A DNA stretch of 9,282 bases from X23 sp050251575 (GTDB lineage: Bacteria > Bacillota > Clostridia > SK-Y3): the NCBI GenBank assembly GCA_050251575.1, contig JBFWMP010000115.1, positions 1-9,282 on the forward strand, read 5' to 3'. The notes under the pieces are model-generated. The model saw nothing but the letters and a program-made list of their open reading frames with translations, did not search any database and was not told the DNA's origin. Made by a program: the position numbers and the translations under genes. Within the stretch, counting starts at the first letter, position 1. Each line of letters begins with the position of its first letter. This document shows positions 1-6,054 of this stretch, piece by piece.

Positions 1-18
1 TGGTTATCACTCCAAATC

Positions 19-58
19 ATTAATATAGATATTTATATACTAAAGTATCTATATTAAT
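19..58. repeat. 13-bp perfect inverted repeat (AT-rich hairpin)
   Basis: Bases 19-31 are the exact reverse complement of bases 46-58, with a 14-base loop between them. A G-T pair and two A-T pairs could extend the stem inward. The stem is almost pure A/T and no T run follows, so it is a poor intrinsic terminator. A dyad operator or the remains of a terminator for an upstream gene are both possible. Confidence 0.5.
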
Positions 59-64
59 CTAGCA

Positions 65-94
65 TTGACATCTATAGATATTAGTAGGTATATA
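65..94 (+). promoter_or_regulatory. Candidate sigma-A promoter, possibly for the GntR gene
   Basis: A perfect -35 hexamer TTGACA (65-70) is followed 18 bases later by TATATA (89-94), which overlaps TATAAT at 91-96 (20-base spacing). The palindrome ATCTATAGAT (70-79) begins on the last base of the -35 box and would be well placed for a repressor. If used, the promoter gives a leader of roughly 245 bases before the GntR start. In DNA this A/T rich, -10-like words occur by chance, so the call rests mainly on the perfect -35. Confidence 0.35.
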
Positions 95-263
95 ATATTA
101 TATAATTCGTAGTATGTACTAGAAATAGAGGGTAAGTTGCGAAACGTAATATAACTTTAACATTATAAGTTTTATGGGTGCCTTTATTTGTTATTTATTA
201 GCAAATAAATTCTTTAAGAATGCATAGATATTGAAAAAAATCTTTTATTATGCTAAACTACCT

Positions 264-277
264 GTATGATAACATAC
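264..277. promoter_or_regulatory. Candidate operator upstream of the GntR gene
   Basis: GTATG at 264-268 and CATAC at 273-277 form a 5-bp dyad around ATAA. The site lies 71 bases before the regulator's start codon. The flanking word TACCTGTA (259-266) recurs at 1162-1169, where it overlaps a TGTAATACA palindrome in front of the catabolic genes. The GT...AC symmetry fits FadR-type GntR operators in general, so autoregulation is plausible, but this is inferred from symmetry and position only. Confidence 0.3.
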
Positions 278-348
278 TGGACACATATTTAGACAATATC
301 CATTAGCGTTAAATATTTAATAATATTATTAAGGGCAGGAGAGTACTT

Positions 349-1047
349 ATGGGAATAAAGCCAATTAAACGCACTAATATTAGCAGTAAAGTATCCGAAC
401 AACTAAGAGATCAGATCATCATAGGTGAATGGAAGGCAGGAACCAAAATTCCATCTGAAAATGACCTTGCTCAGCAGTTGGATGTGAGTCGCATAACAGT
501 AAGACAAGCGTTACAAAAGTTAACAACTTTAGGTTTGTTAGAAACACGTCCAGGAGAAGGTTCTTATGTAATAGAACCTTCTCTAGGCATATATATGAAT
601 TCTATGATTCCACTTGCCTTTTTGAGTGATGCAGCAACAATGGAAGTATTAGAATTCAGGCAGATCATTGAAGTTGAAACAGCAGGTTTGGCAGCTCAAA
701 AAGCAACTGAAGAAGATATAGGGAAGCTTGAAAATATTTTAGATAAAATGTATGAATATAAAGATAAGCCAGACAAGTTTGCTATTGAAGATTTAAACTT
801 TCATCTGGCACTAGCTGAATCTACAAGAAATTCATTATTGATACAGTTAAATCATATTATAAAAGATATATTAAGTGTTTCTATGAAAGATATAGTAAAG
901 ACCTTAGGATATGATATTGGTTTATATTATCATAAAAAAATAATTGAAGCAGTAAAAGAAAAGGATAAGGTTAGAGCTAAACAAATAATGGAAGAGCATG
1001 TACTGAAAACTTTAGAAAAGATGTTAGAAAAAAAGAATACAAAATGA
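349..1047 (+). CDS. GntR family (FadR/FCD subfamily) transcriptional regulator, probably DgoR-like
   Basis: This is a 232-residue cytoplasmic DNA-binding regulator. Residues about 10-76 form a GntR winged helix: the stretch 30-55 (AGTKIPSENDLAQQL, then VSRITVRQAL) is the classic helix-turn-helix, followed by the wing RPGEGSYV at 67-74. Residues about 95-225 are an all-helical FCD ligand-binding domain, with likely metal ligands D148, H152, H195 and H217 in the usual spacing. FCD domains bind small carboxylates or sugar acids that release the protein from DNA. The start is supported by AGGAG at 337-341, seven bases before the ATG. The gene sits directly upstream of a sugar-acid uptake and catabolism operon containing dgoD, so a local repressor of that operon answering to galactonate or a related acid is the natural inference. 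The ligand cannot be read from the sequence. Confidence 0.9.
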   Translation: MGIKPIKRTNISSKVSEQLRDQIIIGEWKAGTKIPSENDLAQQLDVSRITVRQALQKLTTLGLLETRPGEGSYVIEPSLGIYMNSMIPLAFLSDAATMEVLEFRQIIEVETAGLAAQKATEEDIGKLENILDKMYEYKDKPDKFAIEDLNFHLALAESTRNSLLIQLNHIIKDILSVSMKDIVKTLGYDIGLYYHKKIIEAVKEKDKVRAKQIMEEHVLKTLEKMLEKKNTK

Positions 1048-1164
1048 GAAATTCAGTATTATTATCGAAAATCACAAAAAATATATAAAAAAATTCAATT
1101 ATCTATTTACAATACACAAATACTTTTGTATAATATATTTTGTAAGGATTATTTATTTGCATAC

Positions 1165-1175
1165 CTGTAATACAA
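1165..1175. promoter_or_regulatory. Candidate GntR/FadR-type operator, site 1
   Basis: The core TGTAATACA (1166-1174) is a perfect palindrome around one central base. It has the T-x-GT...AC-x-A type of symmetry known for FadR-subfamily regulators. As I recall, E. coli DgoR, the galactonate repressor, recognises TTGTA(G/C)TACA(A/T)-like repeats, which this resembles closely apart from the central base and the first T. The site partly overlaps the start of the tandem heptamer repeat. The same core occurs again at 1297-1305. Confidence 0.5.
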
Positions 1176-1200
1176 CTAACAACTAACAACTAACAACTAA
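1173..1200. repeat. Tandem repeat: four perfect copies of the 7-mer CAACTAA
   Basis: Units lie at 1173-1179, 1180-1186, 1187-1193 and 1194-1200 with no mismatch. The array starts inside the first TGTAATACA palindrome and lies in non-coding DNA about 325 bases before the transketolase start. A seven-base unit is typical of slippage-prone repeats, so copy number may vary between strains and could change the spacing between regulatory sites. Confidence 0.9.
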
Positions 1201-1295
1201 TATTTTGCAGATCACATCAAAAGTATAGCATCCATGCATATTATGTAACAAAACTAGATTTATAGTATTTAAAGAACGTGATTTCTTCATTTAAC

Positions 1296-1306
1296 TTGTA
1301 ATACAT
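1296..1306. promoter_or_regulatory. Candidate GntR/FadR-type operator, site 2
   Basis: TTGTAATACAT contains the same perfect palindrome TGTAATACA (1297-1305) as site 1, 131 bp downstream centre to centre. Here the leading T also matches the TTGTA(N)TACA pattern I recall for E. coli DgoR. It lies about 220 bases before the first gene of the catabolic operon, in the region where the operon promoter is expected. Confidence 0.5.
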
Positions 1307-1358
1307 CTAATAACTGACACATATCATGTAACAGAAGAGGACTAGTATTATCTTAAGG

Positions 1359-1379
1359 AACTTAATTATTTATTAAGTT
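1359..1379. repeat. 8-bp inverted repeat with 5-base loop
   Basis: AACTTAAT (1359-1366) pairs exactly with ATTAAGTT (1372-1379). The stem is weak (two G-C pairs) and the following bases are A-rich before a short T run at 1393-1398, so it is at best a poor terminator. It could be a protein-binding dyad or chance in A/T-rich DNA. Confidence 0.3.
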
Positions 1380-1408
1380 AAAATTAATATTTGGTTTTCG
1401 TAATAATG

Positions 1409-1421
1409 TTAATCTGATTAA
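1409..1421. promoter_or_regulatory. Perfect palindrome TTAATCTGATTAA, possible operator
   Basis: TTAATC and GATTAA are exact reverse complements around a single central T. The site lies 103 bases before the first transketolase codon, close to where a promoter would be expected. No known regulator motif is recognised, and the sequence does not match the CcpA cre consensus. Confidence 0.3.
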
Positions 1422-1524
1422 TACTTCTAGACTGCAACGTCATCAATGATTTATATCTAAGGTTATTCACGATTTATCCAATAACAATATTCTATTCTGA
1501 AACAAAAAGGAAGAGGGGGACGTA

Positions 1525-2358
1525 ATGGTATCTAAAGAGCAGGTAAAGGCAATAGAAGAAAGAGCACTACAGTTAAGAGAAGACATCATAGATATTATTG
1601 GTGTAGGAAAGGTAGGTCATCTTGGAGGATCTTCTTCTTGTGCTGACATTGTAGCTGCTTTGTACTTTTATAAGATAAAAGTAGATCCTAAAAATCCGAC
1701 AGATGAGGACAGGGATAGGTTTTTACTTAGCAAAGGGCATGCAGCTTTAGTACAATACGCTGCTTTAGCAGAGGCTGGTTTTTTCCCAAAAGAGGAATTA
1801 AAGAAAGTAAAAACATTAGGGGCTAAGCTTCAAGGACATCCGGATATGACAAAAACACCTGGAATAGAAGCAAATACCGGTTCACTAGGGCAGGGATTGT
1901 CCATTGCCAATGGTATGGCATTAGGTCTTCGGTTGAAAGGTAGTAAGAACAAAGTGTATGTCATCATGGGAGATGGTGAAATGGCGGAAGGACAGGTATG
2001 GGAAGCTGCAATGGCAGCAACAAACTTTAAACTTGATAATGTGGTGGCAATAATAGATAGAAACAGGCTGCAGGCAACTGGAGCTGTGGAAGAAAGATTT
2101 AATACAAATCCTATTTCTTCAAAATGGGAAGCGTTTGGATGGAATGTCATAGAAATTGATGGGCATAATGTGGAACAAATTATAGAAGCCTTGGATAAAA
2201 CGGATGAAGTAAAAGGGAAACCAACTGTAATCATTGCAGAAACTGTCAAAGGGAGAGGTATTTCTTTTGCCGAAAATAATGCAGCATACCATAACGGATC
2301 AATGACCTCGGAGCAATATGAAATTGCTAAAAGAGATTTAGAAAAATTAAAGGCGTGA
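1525..2358 (+). CDS. Transketolase, N-terminal subunit (split transketolase, TPP-binding half)
   Basis: This 277-residue cytoplasmic protein carries the diphosphate-binding domain of transketolase. The enzyme moves a two-carbon ketol unit between sugar phosphates using thiamine diphosphate. Visible hallmarks are GHLGGSSS with H32, SKGHA with H72, QGHPDMTKTPGIE with H105, TGSLGQGLS at 119-126, the TPP motif GDGE...N (149-180) and YHNG with H256. The length fits the N-terminal half of two-gene transketolases, whereas one-piece enzymes have about 650 residues. A strong GAGGGGG Shine-Dalgarno at 1513-1519 supports the ATG. Its partner follows after only 10 bases, so the two are surely co-translated and form one enzyme. 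As first gene of a TRAP/dgoD operon it may use a special substrate rather than duplicate the housekeeping pentose-phosphate enzyme. That is inference. Related split enzymes act in sulfoquinovose and apiose breakdown. Confidence 0.93.
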   Translation: MVSKEQVKAIEERALQLREDIIDIIGVGKVGHLGGSSSCADIVAALYFYKIKVDPKNPTDEDRDRFLLSKGHAALVQYAALAEAGFFPKEELKKVKTLGAKLQGHPDMTKTPGIEANTGSLGQGLSIANGMALGLRLKGSKNKVYVIMGDGEMAEGQVWEAAMAATNFKLDNVVAIIDRNRLQATGAVEERFNTNPISSKWEAFGWNVIEIDGHNVEQIIEALDKTDEVKGKPTVIIAETVKGRGISFAENNAAYHNGSMTSEQYEIAKRDLEKLKA

Positions 2359-2364
2359 GGTGAT
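2357..2364 (+). promoter_or_regulatory. Ribosome binding site that fixes the start of the second transketolase subunit
   Basis: GAGGTGAT is a near-complete anti-16S match and overlaps the stop codon of the upstream subunit. It places the start at the ATG at 2369, eight bases beyond GAGG. The in-frame GTG at 2360 lies inside the Shine-Dalgarno itself and is therefore not the start. The overlap implies translational coupling of the two subunits. Confidence 0.8.
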
Positions 2365-2368
2365 AAAA

Positions 2369-3285
2369 ATGAGCACAAAAAGTTTAAGAGTAGCCTATGG
2401 TGAAACGTTAGTCGAACTTGGAAAAGAGAATAAAAATATCGTAGCATTAGAAGCAGACCTAGGAAAGTCCACAATGTCATGTTTTTTTGAAAATGAATTT
2501 CCGGAGAGGTATTTTGAAATGGGGATTGCTGAGCAGAACATGGCATCAACTGCAGCAGGACTTTCTTTAACAGGAAAAATTCCATTCATAAGCACATTTG
2601 CGGTATTTATATCAGGAAGAGCCTATGACCAATTACGGCAGACTATATCTATCGCAAAATTAAATGTAAAAATATGTGGTTCGAGTTCAGGACTTTCTGA
2701 CTTTGGTGATGGATCAACCCATCAGGCGATAGAAGACATGGCTATTATGAGAGCTATTCCGAATATGACAGTATTAGTACCGGTAGATGCTATAGAAACT
2801 AAGAAAATAGTCAAAGCAGCAGCTAACTACCCGGGACCTGTGTATATAAGAATCAATAGAAATGATTTGCCATTGTATACAGATGAACAAGAAAAATATG
2901 AAATAGGTAAAGTATATAAGATAAAGGACGGAAAAGACATTGCCATATTTGCAAATGGAGTAATGGTATCAAAAGCCATGGAAGCTTCAGAACAACTGGA
3001 GAAAGAAGGTATCTCGGTAAAAATAGTAAATATAAGTACCATCAAGCCATTAAATCAAGAGGCAGTAATAGAAATGGCGAAAGGATGTAGAGGAGTAGTA
3101 ACTGCAGAAGAGCACAGCATCGTAGGTGGATTGGGAAGTGCTATTGCAGAAGCGTTAAGAATGCAAAGAAATCTTCCGATTGAGTTTGTAGGTATACAAG
3201 ACTGTTTTGGAACTTCAGCAAGTAATTATGACGAGCTGTTAGAGTATTATGGGTTAACTCCTGAAGCAATTGTAGAAGCTGTAAA
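2369..3285 (+). CDS. Transketolase, C-terminal subunit, 3' end lost in the assembly gap
   Basis: The 305 complete codons encode the pyrimidine-binding domain and the C-terminal domain of a split transketolase, partner of the preceding gene. Residues from the 2369 start: the catalytic Glu motif MGIAEQNM with E55, which activates the thiamine ring; DGSTHQ at 114-119 with H118; and the C-terminal-domain signature AEEHSIVGGLGSAIAE. Subunits of this type usually have about 305-315 residues, and the visible end, LTPEAIVEAV, is the typical last helix, so only a few codons are missing. No stop is seen because 100 N begin at 3286. The open frame through the N run into downstream sequence is accidental, and a predicted 369-residue protein would be a false fusion. 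All motifs needed for activity of the visible part are intact. Confidence 0.93.
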
Positions 3286-3385
3286 NNNNNNNNNNNNNNN
3301 NNNNNNNNNNNNNNNNNNNNNNNNNNNNNNNNNNNNNNNNNNNNNNNNNNNNNNNNNNNNNNNNNNNNNNNNNNNNNNNNNNNNN
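3286..3385. other. Assembly gap of 100 N
   Basis: The run is exactly 100 N, the usual placeholder for a scaffold gap of unknown length. It separates the nearly complete transketolase C-terminal subunit from the tail of a TRAP small membrane subunit. A complete DctQ needs about 160 codons and only 27 are seen after the gap. The real missing stretch is therefore probably around 400-450 bases or more, not 100. Confidence 0.97.
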
Positions 3386-3469
3386 GTGATTTTAATACTG
3401 CAGACCTTAGCTAGAATAGTAAAGATTATAAAGTTATTTGGATCATCTAGCGGATTATCCACACAATAA
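3386..3469 (+). CDS. TRAP transporter small membrane subunit (DctQ-like), C-terminal fragment
   Basis: Only the last 27 codons before a TAA at 3467-3469 are visible: a hydrophobic start (VILILQTLARIV), then a basic stretch (KIIKLF), then a short polar tail. This is how the fourth transmembrane helix and cytoplasmic end of DctQ proteins look. The position also argues for it, since the DctM gene starts 20 bases later and DctQ normally stands directly before DctM. DctQ is the four-helix membrane partner of DctM in TRAP carriers. The start codon is inside the gap. Identification rests more on context than on sequence, because 27 residues carry no family motif. Confidence 0.65.
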   Translation: MILILQTLARIVKIIKLFGSSSGLSTQ

Positions 3470-3489
3470 TAAGGGAGGGTGTATAAAGA

Positions 3490-4767
3490 ATGCTTGCAGC
3501 TTTTTTAATAACCTTATTTGGTCTTATCTTAATTAATGTTCCTGTTGCTTTTTGTCTTATTGCAACAGCCATCGTTATGATGACACTTCAAGACACTGTA
3601 TCAAGTCAGATTCTTAGCCAAAGTTTGATCAAAGGCATAGACAGCTTTCCACTGTTGGCCATTCCTTTCTTTATGATTGCAGGAGAAATCATGAATCAAG
3701 GGGGAATTTCCACTAGAATTGTAAAGTTTGCGCATGCATTAGTGGGGCATATTACCGGCGGAATTGGATATGTAGGGGTGGTTGCCAGTATGATTTTTGC
3801 CGGAGTATCCGGTTCAGCAGTGGCAGATACGACAGCTGTTGGAAGTGTGTTGCTACCCATCATGAAAGAAAATGGGTATCAGGGTAATAAGAGTACTGCT
3901 TTAATCTGTTCTGCAGGATGTATAGGGCCTATTATACCTCCAAGTATCCCCTTGATTCTCTATGGAGTAACAGCAGGAGTTTCGATTGTAAAGTTATTCT
4001 TGGGGGGGATTGTGCCAGGCGTATTAATAGGGATTGCGTTGATGATTGTATGGTATTTCCATGCGAAAAAGTATAATTATAGGTCCGCAGGACGTGCTTC
4101 AATGAAAGAAATGTTAACGGCTACAAAAGAGGCCTTTTGGGCTATTATTCTTCCTATCATCATCTTGGTAGGTATTGTAACTGGTATGGCAACACCTACT
4201 GAAGCAGCAGTTGTAGCACTGGTATATGCTTTTATAATATCCAAGTTTGTTTACAAAGAACTAAAGATGTCACAGATGCCAGAGATACTAGTTGCTTCTG
4301 CTCGAGGTACTGCAGTAATTATGATGGTAGTAGGCGGTGCTACCACAGCAGCTTATCTGATTACTACTGCCCACATTCCTGAGTTATTGACAGCTGCACT
4401 CCTTGCGATTTCTGATAATGTTTATGTTATTATGTTCTTGATCAATATTCTTCTTTTGCTGGTAGGATGTGTAATGGATATGGGTCCTGCAATCCTTATC
4501 CTTGCTCCAATCTTATTGCCGCTTATAGAAGGATTTGGTCTAGATCCGGTGCATTTTGGGGTGCTAATGACTGTAAATCTTTGCATAGGCTTATTAACAC
4601 CACCTGTAGGAAACGTTTTATATGTTGGATGTGGACTTGGCAAGACCACCATGGTAGAACTGGCCAAAGCGCTTTGGCCGTTCCTTGCAGTTATGATAGG
4701 TGTGTTGCTATTGATTACCTATGTGCCTGGATTGGTTATGTTTATTCCAAATATGATTGGAAGATAG
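3490..4767 (+). CDS. TRAP transporter large permease subunit (DctM-like)
   Basis: This 425-residue, very hydrophobic membrane protein is the ion-coupled transport subunit of a tripartite ATP-independent periplasmic (TRAP) carrier, which imports a carboxylated substrate handed over by the DctP lipoprotein. The length is normal for the family. Family signatures are visible: the N-terminal helix with NVPVAFCLIA, IPFFMIAGEIMNQGG, FAGVSGSAVADTTAVGS, the IGPIIPPSIPLILYG motif, LGGIVPG, and near the C-terminus MDMGPAILILAPILLPL and GLLTPPVGNVLYVG. GGGAGGG at 3473-3479 lies 10 bases before the ATG. It follows the DctQ tail by 20 bases and precedes the binding protein by 110. The order Q-M-P differs from the common P-Q-M. 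Such systems often carry sugar acids such as uronates or aldonates, which fits the dgoD gene downstream. Confidence 0.95.
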   Translation: MLAAFLITLFGLILINVPVAFCLIATAIVMMTLQDTVSSQILSQSLIKGIDSFPLLAIPFFMIAGEIMNQGGISTRIVKFAHALVGHITGGIGYVGVVASMIFAGVSGSAVADTTAVGSVLLPIMKENGYQGNKSTALICSAGCIGPIIPPSIPLILYGVTAGVSIVKLFLGGIVPGVLIGIALMIVWYFHAKKYNYRSAGRASMKEMLTATKEAFWAIILPIIILVGIVTGMATPTEAAVVALVYAFIISKFVYKELKMSQMPEILVASARGTAVIMMVVGGATTAAYLITTAHIPELLTAALLAISDNVYVIMFLINILLLLVGCVMDMGPAILILAPILLPLIEGFGLDPVHFGVLMTVNLCIGLLTPPVGNVLYVGCGLGKTTMVELAKALWPFLAVMIGVLLLITYVPGLVMFIPNMIGR

Positions 4768-4794
4768 GTACAGCATATGCGTTGAAACTATGAA

Positions 4795-4834
4795 TATATA
4801 AGGGGTACGCGTGCAGCGTAAGGATCTTTATATA
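4795..4834 (+). other. Two-level RNA hairpin between the permease and binding-protein genes
   Basis: The outer arm TATATAA (4795-4801) pairs with TTATATA (4828-4834). Inside it, TACGC (4806-4810) pairs with GCGTA (4816-4820) around the loop GTGCA. No T run follows, so it is not an ordinary terminator. Its place just before the binding-protein gene suggests a processing or stabilising element that gives more mRNA for the binding protein than for the membrane subunits, as is common in solute-transport operons. An 8-bp palindrome GCATATGC lies at 4773-4780. Confidence 0.45.
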
Positions 4835-4877
4835 GAAAGCAAAATTCCAACAACTAAAACTAAATGAGGAGGAATTT

Positions 4878-5963
4878 ATGATGGGTAAAAAGTTAGTTTC
4901 AATTCTTACAGCAGGGGCTCTGCTGACAACATTATTAACCGGATGTTTACAAACGGATAAAACACCACAGTCAGCTCCTGTACAACCTGAAGTAAAACAA
5001 GACGAAAAGCAAGATGCAAAACAGAATGCACCTCAGATGGTAATTAAGGTCAGTAATGGTGTTGCTGAAAAGCATCCGGCAGTTGTAGCGCTAAAAGAAA
5101 AGTTTAAAGCAATCGTAGAAGAGAAAACAAATGGAAGATATGTAGTTGAAGTTTATCACAGCAATCAGTTAGGTGATGATGTAAAAGCCACAGAAGCTTT
5201 GAGAGCAGGCACACTTGAAGCATGTGTAACATCTACAGCCCCGTTGGTAGGTTTCACAAAAGAGTTGGCGATTTTTGATATACCTTTCCTGTTCCCCGAT
5301 GAAAAAACTGCAGATGCAATACTTGACGGTCCAATTGGCGAGAAGATGTCTAAATTGATGCCATCTAAAGGATTAGTGAATCTTGCATGGTGGGAAAATG
5401 GGTTTAGACATTTGACTAACAGTGCAAAAGAAGTAAGAGTTCCGGAAGACTTAAAAGGGTTAAAGATAAGAACGATGGAAAATGCCTTTCACTTGGCTGC
5501 ATGGAGAGCAATGGGATCTAATCCTACACCAATGTCTTGGTCGGAAGTGTTTACAGCACTTCAGCAGCATGCAGTGGATGGACAGGAAAATCCTGTACCC
5601 AATTTCTATACTGCTAGAATCCATGAAGTAAATAAGTATATTACAACAACCGGACATATTTACTCACCGTTTATGTTCCTATTTAGCAAAAAGATTTTTG
5701 ATACCATTCCAAAGGAAGATCAAGATATTATTATAGCTGCTGCAAGAGAAGCAGGACTATATGAAAGACAGCTGAATAGAGAAGCAACTGATGAATATCT
5801 AAGTGAAATAGAAAAAGAGGGGGGCACAGTCATTAGACTGACTCCAGAACAGAAAAAGCCATTCCAGGAGTTAACTGCTTCTGTTTGGGATCAAGTCGCA
5901 GATAAAGTAGGAAAAGATTTAGTAGAAGAATTAAAAAGTGAAATTGCTAAAGCTGCAAAATAA
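4878..5963 (+). CDS. TRAP transporter solute-binding lipoprotein (DctP-like)
   Basis: This 361-residue extracytoplasmic receptor captures the substrate outside the membrane and delivers it to the DctQ/DctM permease. The N-terminus is a lipoprotein signal: basic MMGKK, a hydrophobic stretch, and lipobox LTGC with C23 as the lipidated cysteine, as expected for a Gram-positive. A charged linker follows (about 24-50), including three near-repeats of KQ(D/N)(E/A). The DctP fold starts near residue 52 (MVIKVSNGVAEKHP). PEDLKGLKIRT contains R198, the family's conserved arginine that binds the substrate carboxylate, followed by PTPMSWSEVFTALQQHAVDG. A strong GAGGAGG at 4866-4872 fits either the ATG at 4878 (5 bases) or that at 4881 (8 bases); the second may be the true start. 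The exact ligand is not readable; galactonate or a related sugar acid is inferred from the neighbours. Confidence 0.94.
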   Translation: MMGKKLVSILTAGALLTTLLTGCLQTDKTPQSAPVQPEVKQDEKQDAKQNAPQMVIKVSNGVAEKHPAVVALKEKFKAIVEEKTNGRYVVEVYHSNQLGDDVKATEALRAGTLEACVTSTAPLVGFTKELAIFDIPFLFPDEKTADAILDGPIGEKMSKLMPSKGLVNLAWWENGFRHLTNSAKEVRVPEDLKGLKIRTMENAFHLAAWRAMGSNPTPMSWSEVFTALQQHAVDGQENPVPNFYTARIHEVNKYITTTGHIYSPFMFLFSKKIFDTIPKEDQDIIIAAAREAGLYERQLNREATDEYLSEIEKEGGTVIRLTPEQKKPFQELTASVWDQVADKVGKDLVEELKSEIAKAAK

Positions 5964-5994
5964 TATAGTACTATAAGAAATTAAAGTTTATATC

Positions 5995-6028
5995 AAATTA
6001 CCCTTTAACTTAAGTTAAAGGGTAATTT
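5995..6028. terminator. 34-bp perfect palindrome, likely bidirectional or partial terminator
   Basis: Bases 5995-6011 are the exact reverse complement of 6012-6028. As RNA this folds to a 15-bp stem with a UUAA loop and a GGGU/ACCC core, flanked by AAATTA and TAATTT. It lies 31 bases after the binding-protein stop and 26 before the next start. The T-rich right arm is short, so it probably ends or attenuates only part of the transcripts and protects the 3' end of the transporter message. A dyad operator is the alternative. Confidence 0.6.
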
Positions 6029-6054
6029 GCAAATAAACTAAAGGAGGGTATAAG

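Larger units (their letters stand above)
1..348. other. AT-rich gene-free leader upstream of the GntR gene
   Basis: I see no coding region on either strand in these 348 bases. The stretch is extremely A+T rich and holds several inverted repeats: 19-31 with 46-58 (listed separately), the 10-bp palindrome ATCTATAGAT at 70-79, TTTATTTG (183-190) pairing with CAAATAAA (202-209), ATTCTT-T-AAGAAT at 209-221, and GTATG-N4-CATAC at 264-277. A possible promoter lies at 65-94. The end of an upstream gene and its terminator, if present, are outside the window. I recognise no riboswitch, tRNA or small RNA here. Confidence 0.75.
1048..1524. other. 477-base regulatory spacer before the catabolic operon
   Basis: No gene is visible on either strand. 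The spacer is strongly A/T rich and holds a 28-bp tandem repeat (1173-1200), two TGTAATACA palindromes (1166-1174 and 1297-1305), two near-identical words CATATtATGTAACA / CATATcATGTAACA (1237-1250 and 1320-1333), and two short inverted repeats (1359-1379 and 1409-1421). The operon promoter should lie here, but I found no -35/-10 pair good enough to name. I also see no convincing intrinsic terminator behind the GntR gene. Confidence 0.7.

Noticed and set aside
1173..1200. The short tandem repeats as a CRISPR array or insertion-sequence end
   Set aside because: The units are 7 bp without spacers, and no transposase, terminal inverted repeats or cas genes are present.
1429..1445. Possible CcpA (cre) site around TGCAACGTCATCA
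   Set aside because: The central CG does not fall in the position required by the cre consensus and the symmetry is poor.
1830..2585. 251-codon open frame on the minus strand across the transketolase genes
   Set aside because: It lies wholly antisense to two well-conserved transketolase subunits, shows no protein-family motif and is explained by the codon use of the real genes.
3440..3466. The residues GSSSGLS after the gap also occur in the transketolase C-terminal subunit (residues 104-110), hinting at a mis-assembled repeat
   Set aside because: The codons differ at about half the bases and the flanking residues are unrelated, so this looks like chance similarity of a low-complexity peptide.
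4002..4008. Run of seven G inside the permease gene as a possible phase-variation tract
   Set aside because: The run encodes part of the conserved Leu-Gly-Gly-Ile segment in frame; a single short G tract is weak evidence for phase variation.
4467..4793. 108-codon plus-strand frame at the 3' end of the permease gene
   Set aside because: It is an out-of-frame shadow of the conserved DctM C-terminus; its translation has no sensible composition.
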